From assembly GCA_946406355.1 (NCBI GenBank), contig CAMJKI010000014.1, positions 1 through 36,160 on the forward strand: DNA of 36,160 nt. The letters are read 5' to 3'. This document shows, piece after piece, positions 16,444 through 29,100 of this stretch. This stretch comes from an uncultured Bacteroidales bacterium. GTDB lineage: Bacteria; Bacteroidota; Bacteroidia; Bacteroidales; UBA932. How positions within the stretch are numbered: the stretch's first letter is position 1; the number at the start of each line of letters is the position of its first letter. Position numbers and translations under genes: made by a program. A model generated the notes under the pieces. That model saw only the letters and a program-made list of their open reading frames with translations. It did not search any database and had not been told where the DNA came from.

Positions 16444-16469
16444 GTCATTCTGAGCGTAGCGAAGAATCT
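16444..16469. repeat. Dispersed repeat of the GTCATTCTGAGCG type
   Basis: GTCATTCTGAGCGTAGCGAA (continuing GAATCT) is an intergenic repeat type met in many unrelated bacteria, usually mistranslated as a peptide with HSERSEES. It sits 43 bp upstream of dnaK, between the probable terminator and the start. Its wide occurrence is recalled, not searched here. Confidence 0.65.
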
Positions 16470-16511
16470 GGTTTAGTTGTAAAGATTTTAAAGATTAAAA
16501 CGTATTATACT

Positions 16512-18407
16512 ATGGGTAAAATTATCGGCATCGACCTGGGAACTACCAATTCCTGCGTCGCAGTGATGGAAGGCAACCAGCCTACCGTCATCATCAACAA
16601 CGAGGGGCAGCGCACCACTCCGTCCGTGGTTGCTTTCACGGATGGCGGCGAGCGCAAGATTGGCTCTCCGGCTAAGCGGCAGGCCATTACCAACCCCCAC
16701 AATACGGTGTTCTCCATCAAGCGTTTCATGGGTGAAACTTTTGATCAGGTGACCACCGAGGTAAACCGCGTGCCTTACAAAGTGGTTCGCGGCGAGAACA
16801 ACACTCCGCGCGTGGATATCAGCGGCAAGCTCTATACGCCGCAGGAAATATCGGCCATGATTCTGCAGAAGATGAAGAAGACGGCCGAAGAGTATCTGCG
16901 CCAGGAAGTTACGGAAGCGGTTATTACCGTTCCGGCCTATTTCTCCGACTCGCAGCGTCAGGCCACCAAGGAAGCTGGCCGCATTGCCGGTCTGGATGTG
17001 AAGCGTATCATCAATGAGCCCACCGCAGCTGCCCTGGCCTATGGCCTGGACAAGAAGGACAAGGATATGAAGGTGGCCGTGTACGACTTGGGTGGCGGTA
17101 CCTTCGATATTTCCATCCTGCAGCTGGGCGACGGCGTGTTCGAGGTGCTCTCCACCAACGGTGACACCCATCTGGGCGGCGACGACTTCGACCAGGTAAT
17201 CATCGACTGGCTGGCCCAGGAGTTTGCTGCCGAGAACGGCGGTATCGACCTGAAGAAGGACCCCATGGCCCTGCAGCGCCTGAAGGAAGCCGCCGAGAAG
17301 GCTAAGATCGAGCTTTCCAGCCAGACTTCCACGGAAATCAACCTTCCGTATATCATGCCGGTGGACGGCGTGCCCAAGCACCTGGCCAAGACGCTCACCC
17401 GCGCCAAGTTCGAGCAGCTTTCCGACGCTCTGTTCCAGCGTTCCATCGGCCCGTGCCGTCAGGCCCTTGCCGATGCACACCTGAATCCTTCCGACATTGA
17501 CGAGGTACTCCTCGTGGGCGGTTCCACCCGTATCCCTTACGTACAGGAGCTGGTGAAGAACTTCTTCGGCAAGGAGCCCAACAAGAGCGTGAATCCGGAT
17601 GAGGTTGTGGCCATTGGCGCCTCCATCCAGGGCGGCGTACTGGCCGGCGACGTTAAGGACGTGCTGCTGCTGGATGTTACCCCGCTTTCCCTGGGTATCG
17701 AAACCCTGGGCGGCGTAATGACCAAGCTCATTGAATCCAACACCACCATCCCGGCCAAGAAGAGCCAGATCTTCTCCACCGCGGCCGACAACCAGCCCGG
17801 CGTGGAAATCCGTGTGCTCCAGGGCGAACGCCCCATGGCCAAGGATAATAAGCAGATCGGCATTTTCCATCTGGATGGCATTGCTCCCGCACCGCGCGGC
17901 GTACCCCAGATTGAGGTTACCTTCGATATCGACGCCAACGGTATCCTGAACGTGAGCGCCGTAGACAAGGCCACCGGCAAGGAACAGCACATCCGCATCG
18001 AGGCCTCCAGCGGTCTGTCGGACGCTGAAATCCAGCGCATGCGTGACGAAGCCAAGGCCAACGAAGCCGCCGATAAGGCCGAAAAGGAGCGCATCGACAA
18101 GATCAACAGCGCCGACGCCCTCACCTTCCAGGCCGAAAAGTTCCTGAAGGAAAATGGCGACAAGGTGCCCGCCGACATCAAGAGCGAGGTAGAGAACAAT
18201 TGCAACCTGCTGAAGGAGGCTGTGAAGGCCCAGAACCTGGCCGATATCGACCGTTACTCCGAGGCGCTGAACAAGGCCTTCGAGAAGATGTACCAGGCCG
18301 GCCAGCAGGCTCAGGGCGGTCCTCAAGGCCCGTTCCAAGGCGGTCCCCAGGGCCCGTTCAACGGCGGCCCCCAGGGTCCTCAGGACCAGGGTCCGGACGA
18401 GCAGTAA
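16512..18407 (+). CDS. dnaK: Molecular chaperone DnaK (Hsp70)
   Basis: DnaK is the ATP-driven Hsp70 chaperone working with DnaJ and GrpE. The 631-residue protein starts [21 protein letters not shown] and shows the signatures GIDLGTTNS, the phosphate-2 motif [11 protein letters not shown] and [13 protein letters not shown], followed by the substrate-binding domain ([16 protein letters not shown]). The start at 16512 is the canonical one; upstream frame is intergenic repeat. The C terminus is odd: residues from about 598 form Gly/Pro/Gln repeats (GGPQGPF twice, then GGPQGP) and end DQGPDEQ, not the usual Bacteroidota acidic D-FEEVK-type tail. A strong terminator follows (18436-18474). No dnaJ or grpE is adjacent. 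Confidence 0.97.
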   Translation: MGKIIGIDLGTTNSCVAVMEGNQPTVIINNEGQRTTPSVVAFTDGGERKIGSPAKRQAITNPHNTVFSIKRFMGETFDQVTTEVNRVPYKVVRGENNTPRVDISGKLYTPQEISAMILQKMKKTAEEYLRQEVTEAVITVPAYFSDSQRQATKEAGRIAGLDVKRIINEPTAAALAYGLDKKDKDMKVAVYDLGGGTFDISILQLGDGVFEVLSTNGDTHLGGDDFDQVIIDWLAQEFAAENGGIDLKKDPMALQRLKEAAEKAKIELSSQTSTEINLPYIMPVDGVPKHLAKTLTRAKFEQLSDALFQRSIGPCRQALADAHLNPSDIDEVLLVGGSTRIPYVQELVKNFFGKEPNKSVNPDEVVAIGASIQGGVLAGDVKDVLLLDVTPLSLGIETLGGVMTKLIESNTTIPAKKSQIFSTAADNQPGVEIRVLQGERPMAKDNKQIGIFHLDGIAPAPRGVPQIEVTFDIDANGILNVSAVDKATGKEQHIRIEASSGLSDAEIQRMRDEAKANEAADKAEKERIDKINSADALTFQAEKFLKENGDKVPADIKSEVENNCNLLKEAVKAQNLADIDRYSEALNKAFEKMYQAGQQAQGGPQGPFQGGPQGPFNGGPQGPQDQGPDEQ

Positions 18408-19595
18408 TTACAGAAGTAAAAGAGCTAAGTCTATGAAGGAGCGCACTGCGGTTTCGTAGTGCGTTCCTTTTTTGCTTCTGTGGTACGTTACCTGGTGCCA
18501 GGGGGCTTTCAGGTGCCGGTAGAGGGTGTCGGTGCAGGCGACCGGGACGATGTTATCTTCGGCAGAATGGCGGAGGAGCACTTCCACGCTGGCCGGCAAG
18601 GGGTGGAGGGTTTCCGGCGGGATGGACAGGGATTTCAGCGCCTCCTTCAGGCGGAGGATGTCGGGGTTCTCCCGGCCGTTGAAGAAACTGGGATGCAGGT
18701 AGGTATGAATGTCGGTGCCGTATTCCCGCGCCAGATCCAGGGGGCTTGTAAGCCCTTGGGAAATGGTTTCGTAGTCTTCCAGTACCTTTCCGCAGAACAG
18801 TTGGGACGGGTCCAGTCCGGTATCCCGCCAGCTGTTCAGGCTGCGGACCAGCCCCGGATAAAACAGATAGCTCACCTCCCCGTGCTCCAGAATGAGTTCA
18901 AAGGCAAGTGCCGGGTCGTAGGCTCCGCTGCCCAGGCAGACGGCTTTCAGGCGGACATCGCTTTCCGGATTATCGGCATAATGATAGGCCAGGGCCAGGG
19001 CATTGGGCGCTCCCAGGGAATAACCGAACAGATAAGTTTTGCGGGGAAGATCCCTGTTCATGTGCTCCCGGAAGTACTCTGTGGCCGCTTCCCGGAGGTG
19101 AGCCGATACCAAAGCGCTGTTTTCGCTCATCTGGTAGGCAATGGACAGGCTGTCCGTAGCGCCGTAGCCGATATTGTCCGGAATCAGCGTTACATATCCC
19201 AGGACGGAGGCCAGCACTTCGGTTGTGTACAGGCGGGAACTGCCGCAAAGGTGTTTCTCGCGATTATAAGGCGACATTTCCACGGTTCCCCGCCATCGGC
19301 CGCGTTCGGGATAAGAGACCAGTCCGGAAGCGATAACCTCCCTCCCTTTGGGATCCACGGTACGATAGGTGAGGGCCACGCAGTGGACTTCCCTTTTGAT
19401 GAGCTTGAGGAGCTGGAAGGCATAGGCAAGGTCTTTTTTCTGAACGTCCAGCCCGAACTCCAGCACAACTGAATCAATTTGCTGCTCCAGGGTAAGGCTT
19501 TGCTCCCGCAGGACGGAAACCAGCTTGCCCTGTCCGGAAACCCTAAGACAGAGCAGGAGTGCCGCCATGAGCAGGATGGTCTTGAAATGTTGCAT
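18408..19595 (-). CDS. Secreted alpha/beta hydrolase (lipase/esterase-like)
   Basis: A 395-residue protein with a signal peptide (MQHFKTILLMAALLLCLRVSG) and an alpha/beta-hydrolase fold. The nucleophile elbow is GYSLG with S193, preceded by the oxyanion-side VTLIPDNIGYGATD region. The presumed catalytic Asp is D347 (SAEDNIVP) and the His is H379 (KKGTHYE). The layout (long N-terminal segment, YGATDSLS loop, late Asp and His) resembles secreted lipase/esterase families; the substrate is unknown. It is tail-to-tail with dnaK without a gap (stop codons touch), and the last 25 codons overlap the dnaK terminator. Its promoter is divergent from trpS. Confidence 0.85.
   Translation of the reverse strand: MQHFKTILLMAALLLCLRVSGQGKLVSVLREQSLTLEQQIDSVVLEFGLDVQKKDLAYAFQLLKLIKREVHCVALTYRTVDPKGREVIASGLVSYPERGRWRGTVEMSPYNREKHLCGSSRLYTTEVLASVLGYVTLIPDNIGYGATDSLSIAYQMSENSALVSAHLREAATEYFREHMNRDLPRKTYLFGYSLGAPNALALAYHYADNPESDVRLKAVCLGSGAYDPALAFELILEHGEVSYLFYPGLVRSLNSWRDTGLDPSQLFCGKVLEDYETISQGLTSPLDLAREYGTDIHTYLHPSFFNGRENPDILRLKEALKSLSIPPETLHPLPASVEVLLRHSAEDNIVPVACTDTLYRHLKAPWHQVTYHRSKKGTHYETAVRSFIDLALLLL
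18436..18474 (+). terminator. dnaK intrinsic terminator inside the opposing coding sequence
   Basis: AAGGAGCGCACTGCG (18436-18450) pairs over 15 bp, with two G-U pairs, with CGTAGTGCGTTCCTT (18455-18469) around a GTTT loop, followed by TTTTT. The hairpin lies wholly in the coding region of the convergent hydrolase and includes the codon of its presumed catalytic His (18459-18461). Confidence 0.85.
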
Positions 19596-19616
19596 GTCTT
19601 ACCCCTTAAAACAATG

Positions 19617-19684
19617 CAAGATAAGAAGAAAAACCAAGCCCGTCAAGCAGTGCTTGCCCACCTCGCTTTTTTTATTTACTTTTG
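19617..19684. promoter_or_regulatory. Divergent promoter pair, hydrolase (-) / trpS (+)
   Basis: Plus strand: CTTG (19653-19656), 20 nt, TACTTTTG (19677-19684) for trpS. Minus strand: CTTG (19647-19644), 20 nt, TATCTTG (19623-19617) for the hydrolase. The two -33 boxes are the arms of one palindrome, CAAGCAGTGCTTG (19644-19656), so the arrangement is symmetric. Predicted leaders are only about 12-15 nt each. Confidence 0.6.
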
Positions 19685-19687
19685 TAA

Positions 19688-21912
<2,225 letters not shown>

Positions 21913-21918
21913 ACCAAT

Positions 21919-24900
21919 ATGAAACGAATGCTTATCCTTCTTGCCCTGGCGGTTGCATCGGCCGCCGGCGCATCGGCGCAAAACTCCCAGGAGGCGCGTC
22001 TGCTCCGTTTCCCCGCCACCAACGGCCGGGAAATCGCTTTCTCTTATGCCGGAGACCTCTGGACCGTACCCGTAACGGGCGGCGAGGCCCGCAGACTCAC
22101 CTCCCACGTGGGCTACGAGATGTTTGCCCGCTACTCTCCCGACGGCAAAACCATTGCCTTCACGGGCGAATACGACGGCAACCGCGAGGTCTACAGCATC
22201 CCGGCCGAGGGCGGCGAACCGCTGCGTCTCACCTATACGGCCACCAATGCCCGCGACGACCTGGGCGATCGCATGGGCCCCAACAACATTGTAATAACCT
22301 GGAGCCCGGACGGCAAGAGCATCCTGTACCGCAACCGCATTGGCGAAGGCTTCCCCGGAAAGCTGTGGACCGTGAGTCCGGAAGGCGGCATGCCGGAGGA
22401 GATTCCGCTGCCGGAAGGCGGCTTCAGCTCCTGGAGCCCGGACGGCAAAAAGCTGGCCTACAACCGCGTGATGCGGGAATTCCGCACCTGGAAGTACTAC
22501 CGCGGCGGCATGGCCGACGACGTGTGGATCTGGGATCCCAAGGCCAAGACGGTGGAGAATGTGACCAACAATATGGCGCAGGACATCTTCCCCATGTGGA
22601 TCGGCGAGGAAATCTTCTTTGCCAGTGACCGTGACATGATCATGAACCTGTTCTGCTACAACACCAAAACCCGCGAAACCACTAAGGTTACTAACTTTGA
22701 CAAATACGATGTCAAGTTCCCGTCCACCGACGGCAAAACCATCGTTTTCGAGAACGGGGGCTATATCTATCGCTTCGACCCCGCTACCCGGGAAAGCGTG
22801 CAGGTGCCGGTTGCACTGGCCTCCGACGCCGTTTATGCCCGTACCGAGCGGCGCAAAGTGGGCGACGATGCTTCGGCCTTCGCCCTTTCGCCGGACGGCA
22901 ACCGGGCCGTGGTGAGCGCCCGTGGAGAAATCTTTGACGTGCCGGTAGGGAAGGGCGTAACCCGCAACCTGAGCCGCAGCGCCGGTTCCAACGACCGCGG
23001 GGCCGACTGGAGCCCGGACGGCAAGTGGATTGCCTGGATTGGCGATATCACCGGTGAAACGGAAGTATATCTCTTTGACGTTGCCAAGGGTGGCGCCCCG
23101 GTGCAGCTTACCCAGAATGCCGATACCTACATCCGTTCCCTGCAGTGGAGCCCGGACAGCAAGCACATCCTGTACACCGACCGGAAGAACCGGCTTGTAG
23201 AGGTGGAAGTGCCCTCCGGCACCCGCCGCGTGGTGCTTACCTGCCCCGAGGCCGAGTTCCGCGGTGTGGAATATTCGCCCGACAGCCAGTGGATTACCTA
23301 TACCCGCCCGGCCAAGAACGAGATGGATGTAATCTATGTATATAATCTGTCCACCAACAAGGAATACCCCGTCACCGAGCGCTGGTACAATTCCTCCTCG
23401 CCGGTGTTCAGCGCCGACGGCAAGTATCTCATCTTCCGCTCCGACCGCGACTTGAACCCGCAGTACAGCAACATCGAGTGGAACTTTACCATGGGGAATA
23501 TGGGCGCCACCTACATGGCCATGCTGGCCAAGGACACGCCTTCCCCGCTCATTGCCAAGGATCCGGAAGTGAAGGCCGAAGAGGCTGCCAAGCCGGAAGT
23601 ACCGGCCGCCAAGGGCGCTCCGGCTGCTAAGGAAAGCCCGAAGATGGAGGTGAAAGTGGATCCGGACGGTATATTGGACCGCATTGTGAAGCTGCCCATT
23701 TCCGGAGTCGGCTACGGCGGTTACTACAGTGATGGCAAGAAGCTCTGGTACAGCAGCGGCTTCGGCACGCGCGTGTTTGATTTTGCCAGCGGCGAGGATT
23801 CGGATTGCACCGATGGCCGTATGTTTTATCGCTTTGGCGACAAGAAAGCCCTGGTGATGAAGGCCGGCAAGCTGAAGGCCGCCCCGCTGGGCGCCATGAT
23901 GGGTCCCGGAGAGGAGGTTACCACTTCCGACATGGTGGCCTATATCGACTATCCCCAGGAATGGGCGCAGATTTTCGACGAGGTTTGGCGCGCTTTCCGC
24001 GACGGATACTACCTGGAGAACATGCACGGGCGCAACTGGCAGGGCGTGAAGGAGAAATACCAGGTGCTGCTGCCCTATGTGCGCACCCGTCTGGACCTGA
24101 ATTACGTGATTGGCGAGATGATTTCCGAGCTGGCCAGTGGCCATGCCTACATTACGCCGGGCGAATATCCCAAGCCGGAACGCATCGATATGGGCCTGCT
24201 GGGTGCCGAGCTGTCCAAGGACCGCAGCGGCTTCTTCAAGATTGACCGCATTCTGCAGGGCGCCAGCTATCGGCCCGAACTCCGTTCCCCGCTACAGGAA
24301 CCGGGCCTGGGCGTACAGGCCGGGCAGTATATCACCGCCATCGACGGCATTTCCACCAAGAGCGTGGCCAACATCTTCCAGCTGCTGGTGGGCAAGGCCG
24401 ATGTGCTTACGGAGCTCACCGTGAACGACAAACCGGCCGAAGGCGGCAAGAAGGTGGTGGTGAAGCCCATCGCCGACGAGTATCCGCTTTACCACTTCGA
24501 GTGGGTGCAGAAGAATATCAAGACTGTTGAGGAGAAGTCTGGCGGCAAGGTGGGCTACATCTACATTCCCGACATGGGACCGGAAGGCCTCAGCGAGTTT
24601 GCCCGCTACTATTACCCGCAGCTGGACAAGGAAGCCCTCATTGTGGACGACCGTGAAAACGGCGGCGGTAACATTTCGCCGATGGTGATAGAACGCCTGC
24701 AGCGGGAGGTTTACCGCATGACCATGAGCCGTACCTCTTCCATGACCGGCACCGTGCCCGATGGTACGCATACCGGCCCCAAGGTGTTGCTGATCAACAA
24801 GTATTCGGCCTCCGACGGCGATCTGTTCCCGTGGAGCTTCAAGGCCAACAAGCTGGGAACGGTCATCGGCACCCGTACCTGGGGCGGCATTGTGGGCATC

Positions 24901-25173
24901 AGCGGCTCGCTGCCGTACATGGACGATACCGACGTCCGCGTACCCTTCTTCACCAACTACGACCGCGAAACCGGCCAGTGGATTGTGGAGAATTACGGCG
25001 TGGATCCGGATATTGTACTGGATAATGATCCTGTCCGGGAATATGCTGGAGAAGACCAGCAGCTGCTGAAGGCTATCGAGGTGGCCCTGGAGCAGATCAA
25101 GGACCGCAAGCCGCTGCCGGGCGTTCCGGCTCCGCGCACCTTCAAGGACCTGGGGCTGGAACAGCTTGATTAG
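21919..25173 (+). CDS. Tricorn-like protease, peptidase family S41, secreted
   Basis: A 1084-residue protein with a signal peptide (MKRMLILLALAVASAAGASAQ). Two beta-propeller regions (about 30-300 and 310-560) are built of PD40/WD40-like repeats with the recurrent W/YSPDGK motif. A linker rich in Ala/Pro/Lys (about 550-585) follows, then a tricorn C1-like helical domain, a PDZ domain near 750-850 and the S41 catalytic domain. Presumed active-site residues are H742 (ASGHAYI) and S965-D966 (YSASDGD); the serine number is close to that of archaeal tricorn. Tricorn trims peptides from larger proteases; here the Sec signal suggests periplasmic or surface action. The gene is 6 nt after the P-type ATPase-like gene and ends in a strong terminator (25195-25243). 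Confidence 0.92.
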   Translation: MKRMLILLALAVASAAGASAQNSQEARLLRFPATNGREIAFSYAGDLWTVPVTGGEARRLTSHVGYEMFARYSPDGKTIAFTGEYDGNREVYSIPAEGGEPLRLTYTATNARDDLGDRMGPNNIVITWSPDGKSILYRNRIGEGFPGKLWTVSPEGGMPEEIPLPEGGFSSWSPDGKKLAYNRVMREFRTWKYYRGGMADDVWIWDPKAKTVENVTNNMAQDIFPMWIGEEIFFASDRDMIMNLFCYNTKTRETTKVTNFDKYDVKFPSTDGKTIVFENGGYIYRFDPATRESVQVPVALASDAVYARTERRKVGDDASAFALSPDGNRAVVSARGEIFDVPVGKGVTRNLSRSAGSNDRGADWSPDGKWIAWIGDITGETEVYLFDVAKGGAPVQLTQNADTYIRSLQWSPDSKHILYTDRKNRLVEVEVPSGTRRVVLTCPEAEFRGVEYSPDSQWITYTRPAKNEMDVIYVYNLSTNKEYPVTERWYNSSSPVFSADGKYLIFRSDRDLNPQYSNIEWNFTMGNMGATYMAMLAKDTPSPLIAKDPEVKAEEAAKPEVPAAKGAPAAKESPKMEVKVDPDGILDRIVKLPISGVGYGGYYSDGKKLWYSSGFGTRVFDFASGEDSDCTDGRMFYRFGDKKALVMKAGKLKAAPLGAMMGPGEEVTTSDMVAYIDYPQEWAQIFDEVWRAFRDGYYLENMHGRNWQGVKEKYQVLLPYVRTRLDLNYVIGEMISELASGHAYITPGEYPKPERIDMGLLGAELSKDRSGFFKIDRILQGASYRPELRSPLQEPGLGVQAGQYITAIDGISTKSVANIFQLLVGKADVLTELTVNDKPAEGGKKVVVKPIADEYPLYHFEWVQKNIKTVEEKSGGKVGYIYIPDMGPEGLSEFARYYYPQLDKEALIVDDRENGGGNISPMVIERLQREVYRMTMSRTSSMTGTVPDGTHTGPKVLLINKYSASDGDLFPWSFKANKLGTVIGTRTWGGIVGISGSLPYMDDTDVRVPFFTNYDRETGQWIVENYGVDPDIVLDNDPVREYAGEDQQLLKAIEVALEQIKDRKPLPGVPAPRTFKDLGLEQLD

Positions 25174-25194
25174 TTGTCCGGAAAAGTTTTATTT

Positions 25195-25243
25195 GTCCCG
25201 ATGTTCAAAAGTTTTACCGAACATCGGGACTTCTTTTTTTTTT
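25195..25243 (+). terminator. Terminator of the trpS - tricorn-like unit
   Basis: GTCCCGATGTTC (25195-25206) and GAACATCGGGAC (25219-25230) form a perfect 12-bp stem, followed by TTC and a run of ten T. Confidence 0.9.
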
Positions 25244-25257
25244 GCAGGGGAAACACG

Positions 25258-25265
25258 TAACTTCG
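25258..25265 (+). promoter_or_regulatory. Probable -7 box of esterase 1
   Basis: TAACTTCG resembles the TAACTTTCG and TAACTTTA boxes upstream of the second esterase and the GH3 gene. The expected -33 region is the T-run of the preceding terminator (TTTT at 20-nt spacing), so promoter and terminator overlap. Confidence 0.4.
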
Positions 25266-25305
25266 AAAAGCGAAAACTGCAAAATTTCACTAAATCTTAT
25301 TAATA

Positions 25306-27788
<2,483 letters not shown>

Positions 27789-27805
27789 TATTGATAATCA
27801 GATAG

Positions 27806-27851
27806 TTAAAGAATTCTCCCTGTGATTTTTGTCACAGGGAGAATTCTTTAA
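27806..27851. terminator. Bidirectional hairpin between convergent esterases 2 and 3
   Basis: TTAAAGAATTCTCCCTGTGA (27806-27825) and its perfect 20-bp complement (27832-27851) surround the loop TTTTTG. It lies between two convergent stop codons, so it would terminate both. The loop is unlike those at 4299 and 11672. Confidence 0.8.
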
Positions 27852-27870
27852 ATGACTATTTATCAGGCTT

Positions 27871-28953
27871 TTACTTAAAGAGCGTTTGGGCCAGGACTTC
27901 CAGATCGGCGCGCCAGGTGGTCCAGCTGTGGCCGGCCTGGGCGTTTTCCATGTATTCGTATTTGAGACCGTCCTTGTCCAGCTGGGCGCGGGTGTTCTTG
28001 CAGTTCTGGTAGGCAATGTCGGAAGGACCGCCCTGGGTGAACACCATCTTTTTGAAGCTGTTCAGCTTGGCAATGTTTTCCTTCACTTTCAGCCGGGCCG
28101 ATTCCGCGGCGGGGTCCTGACCGGGCTGCAGGGAGGAACTGAGCACCCAGACGTAGGAGAAATCGTCGGGATGGGAGAAGGCCACCTCCATGGTTTCCAT
28201 ACCGCCCATGGACAGACCGGCAACGGCGCGGTGATCGCGGTCGGTGAGCACGTTGTAGTTAGCCTCGATGAACGGCATCACGGAATAGTACATGTCCTCG
28301 GCAAACGGGGGAACCTCGTTCTGGACGGGAATGGTGCCGTTGGGCATTACTACAATCATGGGGACTATCTTGCCTTCGGCCAGGAGGTTGTCCAGAATCC
28401 AGCCGGCAGCGCCTACGCCGGGCCAGGAGGCATCGTTGTCACCGCCGCCGTGAATCAGGTAAAGGACGGGCAGTTTGTCGGCGTTCTTCTCGTAGCCGGC
28501 GGGCGTCCATACGTGCAGGCGGCGCATTTCGTTCAGGTTCTTGGACCAGTAGAAACGCTGGGCCACGGCGCCGTGCGGCACATCTTTAATATAGCCCGCA
28601 CCCTTAGTGAGCAGGGAAGACTGCTCGGCCGAAAGGGGAGCCTTGGGATCCTGCACGCGCACGCCGTCCACCGTAAAGTTATAGCGGAAGAGGCCGTCGT
28701 CCAAACCTTCGCAGATGCCCTTCCATACGCCGTTTTCGGCCTTTTCAAAAACGATGGGCTTGCCCCAGGGGAGGTCGCCGGAAACGGAAACCGAAGAGGC
28801 CTGGGGAGCGTAAATCTGGAAAAGGACTTTACCGTCCGGCAAAACGCGGGTGCTCTGGAGGGTGTCGTTGGGCGTGGGCTGACGCATCCAGCCCTGGGCC
28901 GATGCCGCTACGGTGCAGCCCATAAGTGCAAAAAGAATAAGAATACGTTTCAT
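27871..28953 (-). CDS. Secreted CE1-like esterase with N-terminal CBM48-like domain (3)
   Basis: A 360-residue protein with a signal peptide (MKRILILFALMGCTVAASAQ). Residues about 35-105 are an E-set/CBM48-like domain (KVLFQIYAPQASSVSVSGD, FRYNFTVDGVRVQDPK), the rest an esterase domain. Catalytic candidates are S248 (GLSMGG), D312 (GGPSDIAYQ) and H342 (AGHSWTTWR). It is shorter and more diverged than the two esterases on the plus strand, and the acid loop reads QGGPSD instead of CGDAD or CGKDD. The gene is divergent from GH3 and convergent with esterase 2. Together the three enzymes suggest removal of several ester types, or ester positions, from one polysaccharide. Confidence 0.88.
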   Translation of the reverse strand: MKRILILFALMGCTVAASAQGWMRQPTPNDTLQSTRVLPDGKVLFQIYAPQASSVSVSGDLPWGKPIVFEKAENGVWKGICEGLDDGLFRYNFTVDGVRVQDPKAPLSAEQSSLLTKGAGYIKDVPHGAVAQRFYWSKNLNEMRRLHVWTPAGYEKNADKLPVLYLIHGGGDNDASWPGVGAAGWILDNLLAEGKIVPMIVVMPNGTIPVQNEVPPFAEDMYYSVMPFIEANYNVLTDRDHRAVAGLSMGGMETMEVAFSHPDDFSYVWVLSSSLQPGQDPAAESARLKVKENIAKLNSFKKMVFTQGGPSDIAYQNCKNTRAQLDKDGLKYEYMENAQAGHSWTTWRADLEVLAQTLFK

Positions 28954-28970
28954 GCTGTTTTAATTTTGTG

Positions 28971-28978
28971 CAAAATTA
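28971..28978 (-). promoter_or_regulatory. -7 box of esterase 3
   Basis: TAATTTTG on the minus strand fits TAnnTTTG; no good TTTG lies 19-20 nt upstream. The leader would be about 10 nt. Confidence 0.5.
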
Positions 28979-29039
28979 CGCATTCTGTGACGGAAATAAT
29001 TGTCCGATTGTTCATTTGTTTACCCAAATGTTTACCATA

Positions 29040-29071
29040 TTTCTGATTGTAAAGGGAATTCCGTAACTTTA
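29040..29071 (+). promoter_or_regulatory. Probable promoter of the GH3 gene
   Basis: TTTC (29040-29043), 20 nt, TAACTTTA (29064-29071). One mismatch in each box. The TAACTT core is shared with the promoters of esterases 1 and 2, which may reflect shared control. Confidence 0.45.
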
Positions 29072-29100
29072 GGTCATAGAAGTAATTAACACTAACCGAT

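Noticed and set aside
16365..16511. N-terminal extension of DnaK by 49 residues
   Set aside because: It translates the intergenic terminator and dispersed repeat; the canonical DnaK start is the ATG at 16512.
16488..18338. A 616-codon open frame antisense to dnaK
   Set aside because: dnaK on the plus strand is beyond doubt; the antisense frame is a Leu/Gly/His-rich shadow without a ribosome site.
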